Assembly: GCA_016205975.1 (NCBI GenBank)
Contig: JACQSK010000015.1
Span: 74,624 to 113,504, forward strand
From: Candidatus Uhrbacteria bacterium
Lineage (GTDB): Bacteria; Patescibacteriota; Patescibacteriia; UBA9934; GWF2-40-263
Length of the DNA stretch: 38,881 nucleotides
Direction of reading: 5' to 3'
Position 1 is the stretch's first letter, and every line of letters begins with the position of its first letter. Of this stretch, positions 5,913 to 13,720 are shown piece after piece. The notes beneath the pieces are model-generated. The model was not told the origin of the DNA and ran no database searches. It saw only the letters and a list, made by a program, of their open reading frames with translations. Both the position numbers and the translations under genes were made by a program.

Positions 5913-6769
5913 GTGCACAGTCCGCATTAGGTCGAGGACTTGGTTCCTTGATTCCGCACAAGCAAACCATTACCGAACAAGTGATCCCGTCGGCGCGCAC
6001 GGAGGTGCTCGAGGTACCGGTCGGCGACATCCATGAGAATCCGCGCCAGCCGCGGCAGCATTTTTCTCCCGCGGATCTGGAAGATCTGATCGGCTCCATC
6101 AAAGAGCACGGCATCATGCAGCCTTTGGTAGTGACTCGCGATTCCGGCACGTTTGAATTGATCGCGGGCGAACGCCGACTGCGCGCTGCGCGCACGCTGG
6201 GATTGAAAACCGTCCCGGTCATCGTGCGCCGCGCCACCGATCAGCAAAAGCTGGAACTTGCGCTCATTGAAAATATCCAGCGCCAGGACTTGAACGCCGT
6301 GGAAGAGGCACTCGCATACCGCGCGCTGACCGACGAGTTTAATCTCACCCAAGAGATGGTCGCCAAGCGCGTGGGCAAGAGCCGCTCCAACGTGGCCAAC
6401 ATCTTGCGTCTTTTGGACCTCTCGCCGGACATGCTTGCCGCTTTGCGCGACGGCCGGCTCACGAAGTCTCATGGCCGCACACTCTTGGCCGAACCGGACG
6501 AAGCCAAGCGCGAGCTCTTGTTTAAACAGATGCTCCAAGGCGGCGTGAGCGTGCGTGAGGCCGAAGCCCGCGTGGCGCCGTCGCATCGGTTCAAGGCCAA
6601 GGCCGCGGCGAAGAAGGATCCAAATCTCCTCTCACACGAGAAGCATCTGAGAGAGGTGCTGGGCACCAAGGTTGAGATCAAGGAATCAGGCGGGAAGGGG
6701 GCGATCACGATCGCGTTTTACTCGCGAGAGGAACTGCTTGGGCTCTTGGATCAGTTATCTGGATTTTAA
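5909..6769 (+). CDS. parB: ParB/Spo0J family chromosome-partitioning protein
   Basis: A 286-aa protein. The N-terminal signature S-A-L-G-R-G-L-G-S-L-I-P (5-16) is the ParA-stimulating segment. The ParB/Srx CTP-binding domain shows NPRQPR (44-49), GERR (87-90) and ENIQR (121-125). The helix-turn-helix region follows (about 144-195, LTQEMVAKRVGKSRSNVANILRLL), and a short C-terminal dimer domain ends the protein. ParB loads at parS, spreads using CTP and recruits SMC. GAGGAGG lies about 9 nt before the ATG inside the parA end. I found no consensus parS site in this window. A strong terminator overlaps its end. Confidence 0.95.
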   Translation: MSAQSALGRGLGSLIPHKQTITEQVIPSARTEVLEVPVGDIHENPRQPRQHFSPADLEDLIGSIKEHGIMQPLVVTRDSGTFELIAGERRLRAARTLGLKTVPVIVRRATDQQKLELALIENIQRQDLNAVEEALAYRALTDEFNLTQEMVAKRVGKSRSNVANILRLLDLSPDMLAALRDGRLTKSHGRTLLAEPDEAKRELLFKQMLQGGVSVREAEARVAPSHRFKAKAAAKKDPNLLSHEKHLREVLGTKVEIKESGGKGAITIAFYSREELLGLLDQLSGF

Positions 6770-6803
6770 AAATAAACAGGGAGTAGCTCCCTGTTTATTT
6801 TTT
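6768..6803. terminator. Bidirectional terminator between parB and relA/spoT
   Basis: A perfect 14-bp stem (6770-6783 with 6787-6800) around TAG, with A-rich and T-rich flanks on either side. Both convergent genes end within it. Confidence 0.9.
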
Positions 6804-8282
6804 TCGTCCCAGTACGCCCGCGAGCCATCCAGAGACGGAGCGCGCGGTTGCGTCTTTGATTTTGTTGCGCGCATGGCGGGTCTTCACAAATTTGAGCCAG
6901 TCCGGGTTCGGTCCTCGGCGATTTTTGTCTGTAAGGATGTCCACGATGTCGCCTGAGGTGAGGGACGTATCGAGGTTGCGCATGACCTCGTTCACGCGTA
7001 CGGCCGTGCACTTGTTGCCGACCTCGGAGTGAATGGCGTAGGCGAAGTCAATGGGCGTGGCGCCCTCCGGCAGGTCGATGACGTCGCCCTGGGGCGTGAA
7101 GACAAAGATGCGGTCTTTGAACACGTCGATCTTCATGATCTCGAGCTGCTCCATGAAGTCTTTTTTGTTCTGGAGCTCTTTTTGGATTTGGGCCAGCTCG
7201 TCCATCCAGTGCGTGTGCTTCACAGGCTTGTGCGAGCCTTCCTTGTATCGCCAGTGTGCGGCGATACCGTACTCGGCCAGCTCGTGCATCTCCTCGGTGC
7301 GGATTTGGAACTCGACGATCTCGCCGTTCTCTGTGAACACGGTTGTGTGCAGCGACTGGTAACCGTTGGGTTTGGGTTGCGCGATGTAGTCTTTGATGCG
7401 CCCGGGCACAGGCCGCCACTGCTGATGCATGAGCCCCAGAACCGTGTAGCATTCCTCTACGTCGCTCACCAGAATACGGATCGCAATCAAGTCGTAGATT
7501 TTACTCAGGTCCCCTTGGTAGCGATTCAATTTTTTGTAGAGGCTATAGAGACGTTTCACGCGGCCGTGCACCTGGAAGTCCTCCACGCCCGTATGCGAGA
7601 GCAGTTTTTCCACCTGGTCGATGATGCGGCTCACATACGCACCCTTCTCGCGCACCTTGATGTCCATGATGTTTTTCATGCGCTCGTACTCCTTGGGGAA
7701 CAGGTAGGCAAACGATGCGTCTTCCAGCTCGCCCTTGATCTCGCTCATGCCCAAGCGTCCGGCGATGGGCGCGAAGATCTCCAGGGACTCGTGGGCGATG
7801 CGCTGCTGTTTGTGCTTGGGCTGTCCGTAGAGCGTTTCCAGATTGTGGAGCCGGTCGGCGAACTTCATGAAGACGACGCGCACGTCGCTGGCCATCGCCA
7901 AAAACATCCTGCGCATGTTCTCCGCATACCGCTCAGCCCCGCGGTACCGGATGCTGTGCTTGAGCTTGGTGACGCTCTCGACCAGCGAGGCAATGTCGTC
8001 GCCGAACTGCGTGCGGATGGTTTCGATTTGAACGTCTGAATCCTCCGCGACGTCATGCATGAGGGCCGCGGCGATGACGTTCAAGTGTAGTCCCATTTCC
8101 GCGAGCTTGTAGGCAACGGCCACGGGATGGGAAATAAAATCATGCCCCGTGAGGCGCTTCTCGCCTTCGTGCGCGTTCTTTGCGACCAGGTAGGCGCGGC
8201 GTAGCGTGGCGAGGTCCGGGGCCTTGTAGGTTTTTTGGACGAGCTGTTCGAGCTCTTCGTAGGTGCGGACGATTTCACTCAT
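6795..8282 (-). CDS. RelA/SpoT family (p)ppGpp synthetase/hydrolase, short form without ACT domain
   Basis: A 495-aa enzyme that makes and breaks the alarmone (p)ppGpp. The HD hydrolase domain is intact: H52 in ISHPVAVAY, H76-D77 in ALMHDVAED, and DRLHNLETL near 143-151. The synthetase domain is also intact, with GRVKRLYSLYKK (240-251), YDLIAIRI (263-270), GRIKDYIAQPKPNGYQSLHT (294-313) and EFQIRT (324-329). A TGS domain covers about 391-451. The chain then stops after some 45 residues, so the zinc-finger/ACT part of full-length Rel (about 730 aa) is missing. The start is ATG 8282, chosen because a promoter lies directly before it. Both activities look retained, but control by the C-terminus must differ. 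Confidence 0.93.
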   Translation of the reverse strand: MSEIVRTYEELEQLVQKTYKAPDLATLRRAYLVAKNAHEGEKRLTGHDFISHPVAVAYKLAEMGLHLNVIAAALMHDVAEDSDVQIETIRTQFGDDIASLVESVTKLKHSIRYRGAERYAENMRRMFLAMASDVRVVFMKFADRLHNLETLYGQPKHKQQRIAHESLEIFAPIAGRLGMSEIKGELEDASFAYLFPKEYERMKNIMDIKVREKGAYVSRIIDQVEKLLSHTGVEDFQVHGRVKRLYSLYKKLNRYQGDLSKIYDLIAIRILVSDVEECYTVLGLMHQQWRPVPGRIKDYIAQPKPNGYQSLHTTVFTENGEIVEFQIRTEEMHELAEYGIAAHWRYKEGSHKPVKHTHWMDELAQIQKELQNKKDFMEQLEIMKIDVFKDRIFVFTPQGDVIDLPEGATPIDFAYAIHSEVGNKCTAVRVNEVMRNLDTSLTSGDIVDILTDKNRRGPNPDWLKFVKTRHARNKIKDATARSVSGWLAGVLGRKK

Positions 8283-8289
8283 GCACCGT

Positions 8290-8319
8290 ACGATACTGCG
8301 GCTGATGCCCAAGTGTCAA
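8290..8319 (-). promoter_or_regulatory. Promoter for relA/spoT, apparently leaderless
   Basis: On the minus strand TTGACA (8319-8314) is followed after 18 nt by TATCGT (8295-8290). The ATG begins 7 nt after the -10 box, where transcription itself should start, so the mRNA would have no leader. Confidence 0.6.
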
Positions 8320-8332
8320 AAGACGTTTGTGG

Positions 8333-8361
8333 TTGACGCGCGCGTTTTTTTCTGATAGGTT
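8333..8361 (+). promoter_or_regulatory. Promoter for the gene at 8384
   Basis: TTGACG (8333-8338), a 17-nt spacer and TAGGTT (8356-8361) with an extended TG just before it. It diverges from the relA/spoT promoter within 50 bp. Confidence 0.5.
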
Positions 8362-8383
8362 GAGGACAGTTTAGCTATCCTTT

Positions 8384-9163
8384 ATGACAGAAACAGAAGG
8401 AATAAACAGTCAGGAATCGAAGGCCGCGGAGCCTGTGTTTGTGATGCCGCCTGGCAGAGGCGAACCACGAGCGGCCACGGAGGGCGACCCAGGCGCTGTG
8501 GTTGAAGACCCATCAGTGAAGGCCGCGCAAGCGAGGGCACAGGAGCGGGCAGCCGCGTTGGCGGAACTGAATTTTGAAGATTATCTGGAAGGTGAGGAGA
8601 TGGAGGACGTCGATGATCTGCCGGAGTATGACGAGGAGGGGAATGTCATTCCCAGAGCAAAATCGCCGAAGGGTTTTTTGCCGAAGGTCCTTTGGTACGG
8701 TGGACGTCTTGACGAGGCGGCGGTCATGGCAGGAGTCATGAAGGAAGCTCGTTGGTATCATCGGCAGACTCTGTCGCTTACAGACCGCCTCGCACTCAAG
8801 TTGAGCGGCTGGGGAGACAAGCTCCTGCAAAGCTCCGGCGTGCCGTTTGCCAAGTCCCTTGGCGGCGGTCTTGATTGGCTCGTGGGTCTCTTTGTGAGTG
8901 AAAAATCGTTGGCCGAGCTGATAGACAAAGAACGTAAAGAAAAATTGAAAGCCAGGAAGAAAGTGCTGGAGGACTTGCGCAAGGAACGGGAGAAGATGGA
9001 AAAGAAACAAGACGCGGCCGCAAAAAAGAAAAAGGGGAAGGAGGAGAAGAAACGAAAGCTGAAGAAGATCTTTGGAGAGAAGGCGGCGGAGGCGATTGAG
9101 GAAGCCACGGAGAGCGACGAAGAGGAGAACGGGGAAGAAGAGAAGAAAGAGAAGGAGGAATAA
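8384..9163 (+). CDS. Unrecognised charged protein with coiled-coil C-terminus
   Basis: A 259-aa protein without signal peptide or clear membrane helix. Residues 1-85 are low-complexity and acidic (LEGEEMEDVDDLPEYDEEG). A compact, more ordered segment spans about 90-175 and is rich in W, G and L (PKVLWYGGRLDEAAVMAGVMKEARWYH..., then GGGLDWLVGLFVSEKS). The remaining 85 residues are almost only K, E, R and A and probably form a long helix or coiled coil with an acidic end. I recognise no family. It has its own promoter and terminator, so it is a single-gene unit between relA/spoT and topA. The ordered middle could be a protein- or membrane-interaction module; that is a guess. Confidence 0.75.
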   Translation: MTETEGINSQESKAAEPVFVMPPGRGEPRAATEGDPGAVVEDPSVKAAQARAQERAAALAELNFEDYLEGEEMEDVDDLPEYDEEGNVIPRAKSPKGFLPKVLWYGGRLDEAAVMAGVMKEARWYHRQTLSLTDRLALKLSGWGDKLLQSSGVPFAKSLGGGLDWLVGLFVSEKSLAELIDKERKEKLKARKKVLEDLRKEREKMEKKQDAAAKKKKGKEEKKRKLKKIFGEKAAEAIEEATESDEEENGEEEKKEKEE

Positions 9164-9186
9164 AAAACGGGCTTATGCCCGTTTTT
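9163..9186. terminator. Bidirectional terminator between the 8384 gene and topA
   Basis: AAAAACGGGC pairs with GCCCGTTTTT around TTAT. The topA stop codon lies in the loop region and the plus-strand gene ends at its left edge. Confidence 0.85.
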
Positions 9187-11464
9187 GCTTTTTCCCTCTG
9201 GTGAACTTTGATGGTCCGCGCGCGCGCTTTTTTGCCAAGAGGTCGATGGCGTCCTCGCGCGTGAGACCTTCTGGGCTGTATTTTTTTCCGAGAGAAGCAT
9301 TGGTTGTGCCGTCGGTGAGGTAAGGACCGAAGCGTCCGTGCTTCAAGAGGATCACGCCGTTGGAGGCTGGGTCCTCGCCGAACTCGGCGATCGGCGTTTT
9401 CATTTTCTGTTTCAGCTCGCGGGATTCTTTCAGGAGTGCGCGGGCTTGCTCAAGCGTGACAGTGAGCGGGGAGAGCGGCTCTTTGATCGAGGCGTACACC
9501 TCGCCGGCTTTCGCGTACGGACCGAAGCGTCCGACCGCGACGGTAATCGTTTCGCCCTCCTCGGTTGTCCCGAGGGTTTTTGGAAGGGAGAGACAACTCA
9601 GAGCTTGCTCAAGCGTGACCGATTCGATGTTCATGTCCTTCATGAGGCTCGCGCTCTTGGGTTTTTCTTTCCCCGCGTCCTTGTCGGCCTTGGTGAACGT
9701 CCCCAGCTGGACGAAGCCGCCGAAGCGTCCCGTCTTGGCAATGACGGGCAGCCCGCTTGCGGGATCCGTTCCCAGCACCTTGTCTGGCATGATGTCCTCG
9801 CGTTTCAGCTCTTTTGTTTTTTCCTCCAGCGTTTTATGGAACGGCTTGTAGAACGCCTCGAGTGTCGGTACCAGCTCGACGGTGCCTTCCGCGATCTCGT
9901 CCAAGGTCGCTTCCATCTTGGCTGTGAAGGCGTAGTCGATGATGGAAGGGAAGTGGTTGACCAGCAGATCGCTCACGATCATGGCGATGTCGGTGGGCGC
10001 GAGTTTTTTGTTTTCATCGCGCTCCACGTAGCCGCGATCGATGATCGTGGTGATGGTAGGCGCGTAGGTGGATGGTCGTCCGATCCCGAACTCCTCCAGC
10101 GCTTTCACGAGCGTCGCGTCCGAGTAGCGCGCCGGTGGCTCGGTGAAGTGCTGCGTGGGGACGATCGTTTTGGTCTCCACCTTGTCGCCTTGCGCGAGAT
10201 CCGGCAGGATTTTTTCTTTCGTTGACTGATAGACCTTCATGAACCCGTCGAAGGCGACCGAGCTGCCGTTTGCGCGCAGGCCGTAGGATTTGGCGGTAAG
10301 GTCCACGGCGGTTCGATTCAATTCAGCCGCGGGGAGCTGGGACGCGAGTGTGCGGCGCCAGATGAGGTCATAGAGTTTCCATGCGCGTGGCTCAAGCTCC
10401 CCGCGCACAGAGTCGGGCGCACCCTCCACGCTTGTGGGACGGATGGCTTCGTGCGCTTCCTGCGCGCCTTTTTTGTTGGTCTTGTAGCGCTGGGCGCCAC
10501 GGGCGTACGGCGCGCCGAAGGTCGCCTGGACGTAGTGCTGCGTTTCCTCCAGAAATTTTTCCGCGAGGTTCAGGGAGTCGGTACGCATGTAGGTGATGCG
10601 GCCGGTCTCGTAGAGCTGCTGGGCGAGCCGCATCGTCGCCTTGGCGCTCATGCCCAGCTTCGTGTTGGCGTCGATTTGCAAAGTGGATGTAGTGAAGGGC
10701 GTGGGTGGCGCTTTCTTCACGCGTTTCTTTTCAACGGCTGCGACCGTCATGGGTACACCCGCGAGGTCGTCCACCAGGACCTGCGCCTGCTCGCGCGTCG
10801 TGATCGCCATCTTGTCGAGTTTTTTTCCGTCGCGCGTTTCCAGTTTCGCCGGAAAGTCCATATCGTCCTTGGCGAGCGTAGCGTCGATCGTCCAGAACTC
10901 TTCAACCGTAAACGCGCGACGTTCTCGTTCGCGTTCGACTACGAGCCGCATTGCCACGGACTGCACGCGCCCGGCCGAGAGTCCGCGACGCACCTTCTGC
11001 CACAAAAACGGCGAGAGCTCGTAGCCCACGAGGCGGTCGAGGATGCGGCGCGCCTGCTGCGCGTCCACGAGGTGCGCATCAATCACGCGCGGATGCGCGA
11101 CCGCTTCATCAATCGCGCTTTTGGTAATTTCGTGGAACGTGATGCGCTTGGCCGTGTCCTCATCCAGCCCCAGAGCCTTGGCCAAATGCCACGCGATCGC
11201 TTCCCCCTCTCGGTCTTCGTCCGTTGCCAGGTACACCTCATCGGCCGTCTTCACCGCCGCTTTCAATTCTGTCACGTGCGGTTTGCTCTTGGGAGGGATC
11301 GTGTAGGTCGGTTCAAAGTCATGCTCCACGTCCACCCCCAGTTTGCTCTTGGGCAAATCCCGAATGTGGCCAAACGAAGAAAGCACGCGGTACTCGCCGC
11401 CGAGATATTTCGAGATCGTTTTTGCTTTCGTCGGTGACTCGACGATGAGAAGTTTGGAAGGCAT
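9173..11464 (-). CDS. topA: DNA topoisomerase I (type IA)
   Basis: A 763-aa enzyme that relaxes negative supercoils through a 5'-phosphotyrosine link. The N-terminal Toprim domain has the catalytic Glu in LLIVESPTKAK (E9) and the acidic triad D82-x-D84-x-E86 in TDEDREGE. The active-site Tyr is Y292 in GRITYMRTDS. The C-terminus carries three topoisomerase C-terminal repeats (each with a GRFGxY/FVQ-like core, about 585-760: KTGRFGGFVQLG, VGRFGPYAKAG, HGRFGPYLTDG) and no Cys4 zinc ribbons, then a basic tail. It lies downstream of pth-dprA on the same strand with a 35-nt gap and is likely part of that transcript. Confidence 0.96.
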   Translation of the reverse strand: MPSKLLIVESPTKAKTISKYLGGEYRVLSSFGHIRDLPKSKLGVDVEHDFEPTYTIPPKSKPHVTELKAAVKTADEVYLATDEDREGEAIAWHLAKALGLDEDTAKRITFHEITKSAIDEAVAHPRVIDAHLVDAQQARRILDRLVGYELSPFLWQKVRRGLSAGRVQSVAMRLVVERERERRAFTVEEFWTIDATLAKDDMDFPAKLETRDGKKLDKMAITTREQAQVLVDDLAGVPMTVAAVEKKRVKKAPPTPFTTSTLQIDANTKLGMSAKATMRLAQQLYETGRITYMRTDSLNLAEKFLEETQHYVQATFGAPYARGAQRYKTNKKGAQEAHEAIRPTSVEGAPDSVRGELEPRAWKLYDLIWRRTLASQLPAAELNRTAVDLTAKSYGLRANGSSVAFDGFMKVYQSTKEKILPDLAQGDKVETKTIVPTQHFTEPPARYSDATLVKALEEFGIGRPSTYAPTITTIIDRGYVERDENKKLAPTDIAMIVSDLLVNHFPSIIDYAFTAKMEATLDEIAEGTVELVPTLEAFYKPFHKTLEEKTKELKREDIMPDKVLGTDPASGLPVIAKTGRFGGFVQLGTFTKADKDAGKEKPKSASLMKDMNIESVTLEQALSCLSLPKTLGTTEEGETITVAVGRFGPYAKAGEVYASIKEPLSPLTVTLEQARALLKESRELKQKMKTPIAEFGEDPASNGVILLKHGRFGPYLTDGTTNASLGKKYSPEGLTREDAIDLLAKKRARGPSKFTRGKKQKRA

Positions 11465-11499
11465 GTGGTCTACAAGCTACAAGTTTAAGGATGTTCTCG

Positions 11500-12588
11500 T
11501 CAAGCGCGCGCAAAAAAATTTCCTCCGTGGTGGCGCACCGCGCCTTTGATTTCCATGAGCGTGAGCACGCTGGTCGTCTTTTGCGCTGGCATCTGCGTGG
11601 CGCGGATGAGCTCGTCCAAATGAATGGGCATGCTGCCAAGGCGTTCCCAGACGAGTGTTTCTTCTTCGCCTCGCGGCTGGTAGGCGTTTTCCACAGGTTG
11701 TGGCACGGCTTCCAGGCCAAAAATGTCTTGGGCGCAGCTCGCGGGCGTGGCGCCCAGCTTGATGAGGTTGTGCGGACCCTCCGAGGTTTGCGAGTAGATG
11801 GAGCCAGGGACGGCATACACCTCTCGGCCGCTCTCCAGCGCGCAGCGAGCGGTGATGAGGGATCCAGACTTGAGCGCGGCTTCCACCACCAGCGTGCCAT
11901 GGCACAGCCCCGCAATGATCCGATTGCGGAATGGAAAGTGAGACTTGAGCGGCAAGGTCCCCAGTGGGAACTCCGAGATGAGTGCGCCGCCTTGCGACAA
12001 GATTCTGGAAGCGAGCGCGCGGTTAGCCGATGGATAAATACTCTGTTCGTCCACGCCCGATCCCAGCACGGCCAGAGTGGTCCCGTCGGCGGCGAGCGCG
12101 GTGTCATGAGCGATCGCGTCGATGCCATAGGCGAGTCCCGAGACCACCACCACGCCGGCTTGTGCCAAGGGTTTCACAAGGTCTTGGGTCACGCGCGTGC
12201 CGTAGTCGCTCGCTTTGCGCGAACCCACCACGGCCAGATGGCGACGCGCAGGATCCGGCAGAGCGCCACGCACAAATAAAACAGCCGGCGGGTCGTAGAT
12301 TTCTTTCAGCAGAGGCGGATAGATGTCGTCCTTGAGCGTGACCGCCTGGACGCCATGGATCTCCAGCTCGCGCATGAGCGCCTCCGGATCGATATGAATG
12401 CGTTCGCCCAGGAAGTGGCTGGCGATTTTGGGTTCGATGCCCGCTTCGACCAGCTCGCCCGCGGAGGCCTCAAACGCGCGCTTCATCGTCGGAAAATGGC
12501 GCATGAGCCGCTCCATGCGCACCGCGCCGAACGAACGAAATTGCACAAGCGCAACCCAGTACGCTCTGTCCTCAGGCGCGATGCTCAC
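11500..12588 (-). CDS. dprA: DNA-processing protein DprA (Smf)
   Basis: A 362-aa protein. It has an N-terminal helical SAM-like region (1-75), the Rossmann-like DprA core with AVVGSRKASDYG (about 119-130), VVSGLAYGIDAIAH (about 147-160), the GSGVDEQSIYPSANR stretch and SHFPFRNRIIAGL, and a C-terminal winged helix (about 300-362). DprA binds incoming single-stranded DNA and loads RecA during transformation. No other competence gene is in this window. The start is GTG 12588, overlapping the pth stop as GTGA, so pth and dprA are translationally coupled. Confidence 0.94.
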   Translation of the reverse strand: MSIAPEDRAYWVALVQFRSFGAVRMERLMRHFPTMKRAFEASAGELVEAGIEPKIASHFLGERIHIDPEALMRELEIHGVQAVTLKDDIYPPLLKEIYDPPAVLFVRGALPDPARRHLAVVGSRKASDYGTRVTQDLVKPLAQAGVVVVSGLAYGIDAIAHDTALAADGTTLAVLGSGVDEQSIYPSANRALASRILSQGGALISEFPLGTLPLKSHFPFRNRIIAGLCHGTLVVEAALKSGSLITARCALESGREVYAVPGSIYSQTSEGPHNLIKLGATPASCAQDIFGLEAVPQPVENAYQPRGEEETLVWERLGSMPIHLDELIRATQMPAQKTTSVLTLMEIKGAVRHHGGNFFARA

Positions 12589-13115
12589 AGAAAGGTTTCG
12601 ATTTTTTCCAGGGCGAGCGCGATCACGGACGGGAGCGCGTCCGTTTCCTGGGTCCTCCAGGGCTGCAGCACGAACGTCTCCAGCGGCACGTCTTTATGTT
12701 GCGGACGTCCAATCCCGATGCGCAGCCGCGCCACGGCCGTCTTCTTGGGAAGTTGGGTCAGGATCGATTCCATCCCGCGGTGTCCGGCAGAGGAGCCGTT
12801 CGTTTTCAGGCGCACGTCGCCGAATGGGAGGTCCGCGTCGTCGTAGATGACCAGAAGCTCCGCTGGCTTCACGGGGAACTTGTTCAAGAGAGCCGCCACG
12901 CTTTTCCCGCTCGCGTTCATAAAGGTCTGCGGCTTCACGATCAGGAGACGCTCGCCGTGCCACTGTGCCTGCGCGATTTCAGAGGCGATCGCGCGCTTGG
13001 GCGTGAACCGAGCGTCCAGTTGTTTGGCGAGCGCGTCTACAACAAGAAACCCGATGTTATGTCGCGTGTGCTCGTATTCTTTGCCTGGATTGCCGAGGCC
13101 GATGAGGGTTTTCAT
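12585..13115 (-). CDS. pth: Peptidyl-tRNA hydrolase
   Basis: A 176-aa Pth that frees tRNA from stalled peptidyl-tRNA. It starts MKTLIGLGNPG with N9; the catalytic His is H19 in TRHNIGF; N67 is in PQTFMNASG and D92/D93 in IYDDADLPFG. These match the known catalytic set. The loop usually written G-H-N-G in E. coli-type enzymes reads G-H-R-G here (R near 112). The gene opens a pth-dprA-topA unit; its short leader can form two overlapping hairpins. Confidence 0.95.
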   Translation of the reverse strand: MKTLIGLGNPGKEYEHTRHNIGFLVVDALAKQLDARFTPKRAIASEIAQAQWHGERLLIVKPQTFMNASGKSVAALLNKFPVKPAELLVIYDDADLPFGDVRLKTNGSSAGHRGMESILTQLPKKTAVARLRIGIGRPQHKDVPLETFVLQPWRTQETDALPSVIALALEKIETFL

Positions 13116-13168
13116 AGATCTACCTTGACTTTTTTATCAAGGTGATTTATCTTTTACGTATCACCACG
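13116..13168 (-). other. pth leader region with two mutually exclusive hairpins
   Basis: On the minus strand GGTGAT/ATCACC (13141-13165) and ACCTTGA/TCAAGGT (about 13124-13143) share bases, so only one can form fully at a time. No long T run or Shine-Dalgarno follows. It may be an accident of a short AT-rich spacer or a simple control element. Confidence 0.3.
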
Positions 13169-13212
13169 AAAGAGACCCTTGTACGGATACGTCCGTACCG
13201 GGGGCTCTTTTA
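13169..13212 (-). terminator. Terminator after the NYN-domain gene
   Basis: AAAGAG/CTCTTT outer arms (13169-13174, 13205-13210), a CCC/GGG pair, and a perfect inner stem GTACGGA/TCCGTAC (13181-13187, 13192-13198). The minus-strand product lies directly after the NYN stop codon, which overlaps the outer arm. The T run after it is short, so strength is uncertain. Confidence 0.5.
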
Positions 13213-13710
13213 TTTTGGGCGATATGAAAGTTTATGCTTCACATCATTCAAACAGAGGATCGGGACGCCGGTCTTTTTGAGGAGGATTGAGCACTTCTTT
13301 AATGGCGCAGGAGAAACGACGATACACGAAATGGATTTTTCTAACCAGAAATTTACCAGAGGTGCGTAGTCGCCGTCGCTTGATACGAGGACGGCTTTTG
13401 TGATGCCCATCTCGAAATGGTTTCTGACAGCCTGAAGCACCAAATCAGCGTCACAGTTTCCTTTCGCCTTTCCCGTACCATCGTATACCACTTCTTTGAA
13501 GATCAGTTTATATCCAGAGTTTTGGAGAGATGTGTACAGGGCAGCGTATTTTGGCATGAGACCAATAAAGATGCAGGCTTCATCGACGGTATACTTTTGG
13601 CGGATCCAAGAACGAAATTTTCGATAGTCCAATTTCCAACCCAGACCAGCGACTCCTTTGTGGAGGTTCGCAGCATCAATGTAGGCGATCGTTGCTGGAT
13701 GGTTTTCCAT
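13210..13710 (-). CDS. NYN-domain (LabA/DUF88-like) protein, probable ribonuclease
   Basis: A 166-aa single-domain PIN-like NYN protein. The acidic site is visible: D12 and N15 in IAYIDAANLHKG, the G-N-C-D-A-D-L segment near 97-103, and S-S-D-G-D-Y near 122-127. These coordinate metal in NYN nucleases of the LabA/DUF88 group, which cut RNA; the target is unknown. The start is taken at ATG 13710, 11 nt after the der stop; an in-frame start at 13755 would overlap der by 35 nt. Base composition is visibly more AT-rich than der and pth, hinting at later acquisition. It is probably read through from der. Confidence 0.82.
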   Translation of the reverse strand: MENHPATIAYIDAANLHKGVAGLGWKLDYRKFRSWIRQKYTVDEACIFIGLMPKYAALYTSLQNSGYKLIFKEVVYDGTGKAKGNCDADLVLQAVRNHFEMGITKAVLVSSDGDYAPLVNFWLEKSISCIVVSPAPLKKCSILLKKTGVPILCLNDVKHKLSYRPK

Positions 13711-13720
13711 GTGAACGATT

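Noticed and set aside
5909-6769. parS sites near parAB
   Set aside because: I looked for the 16-bp consensus dyad TGTTTCACGTGAAACA and saw no convincing match in the window.
7029-8039. 336-aa plus-strand frame opposite relA/spoT
   Set aside because: The opposite strand carries all HD, synthetase and TGS motifs; this frame has no recognisable feature.
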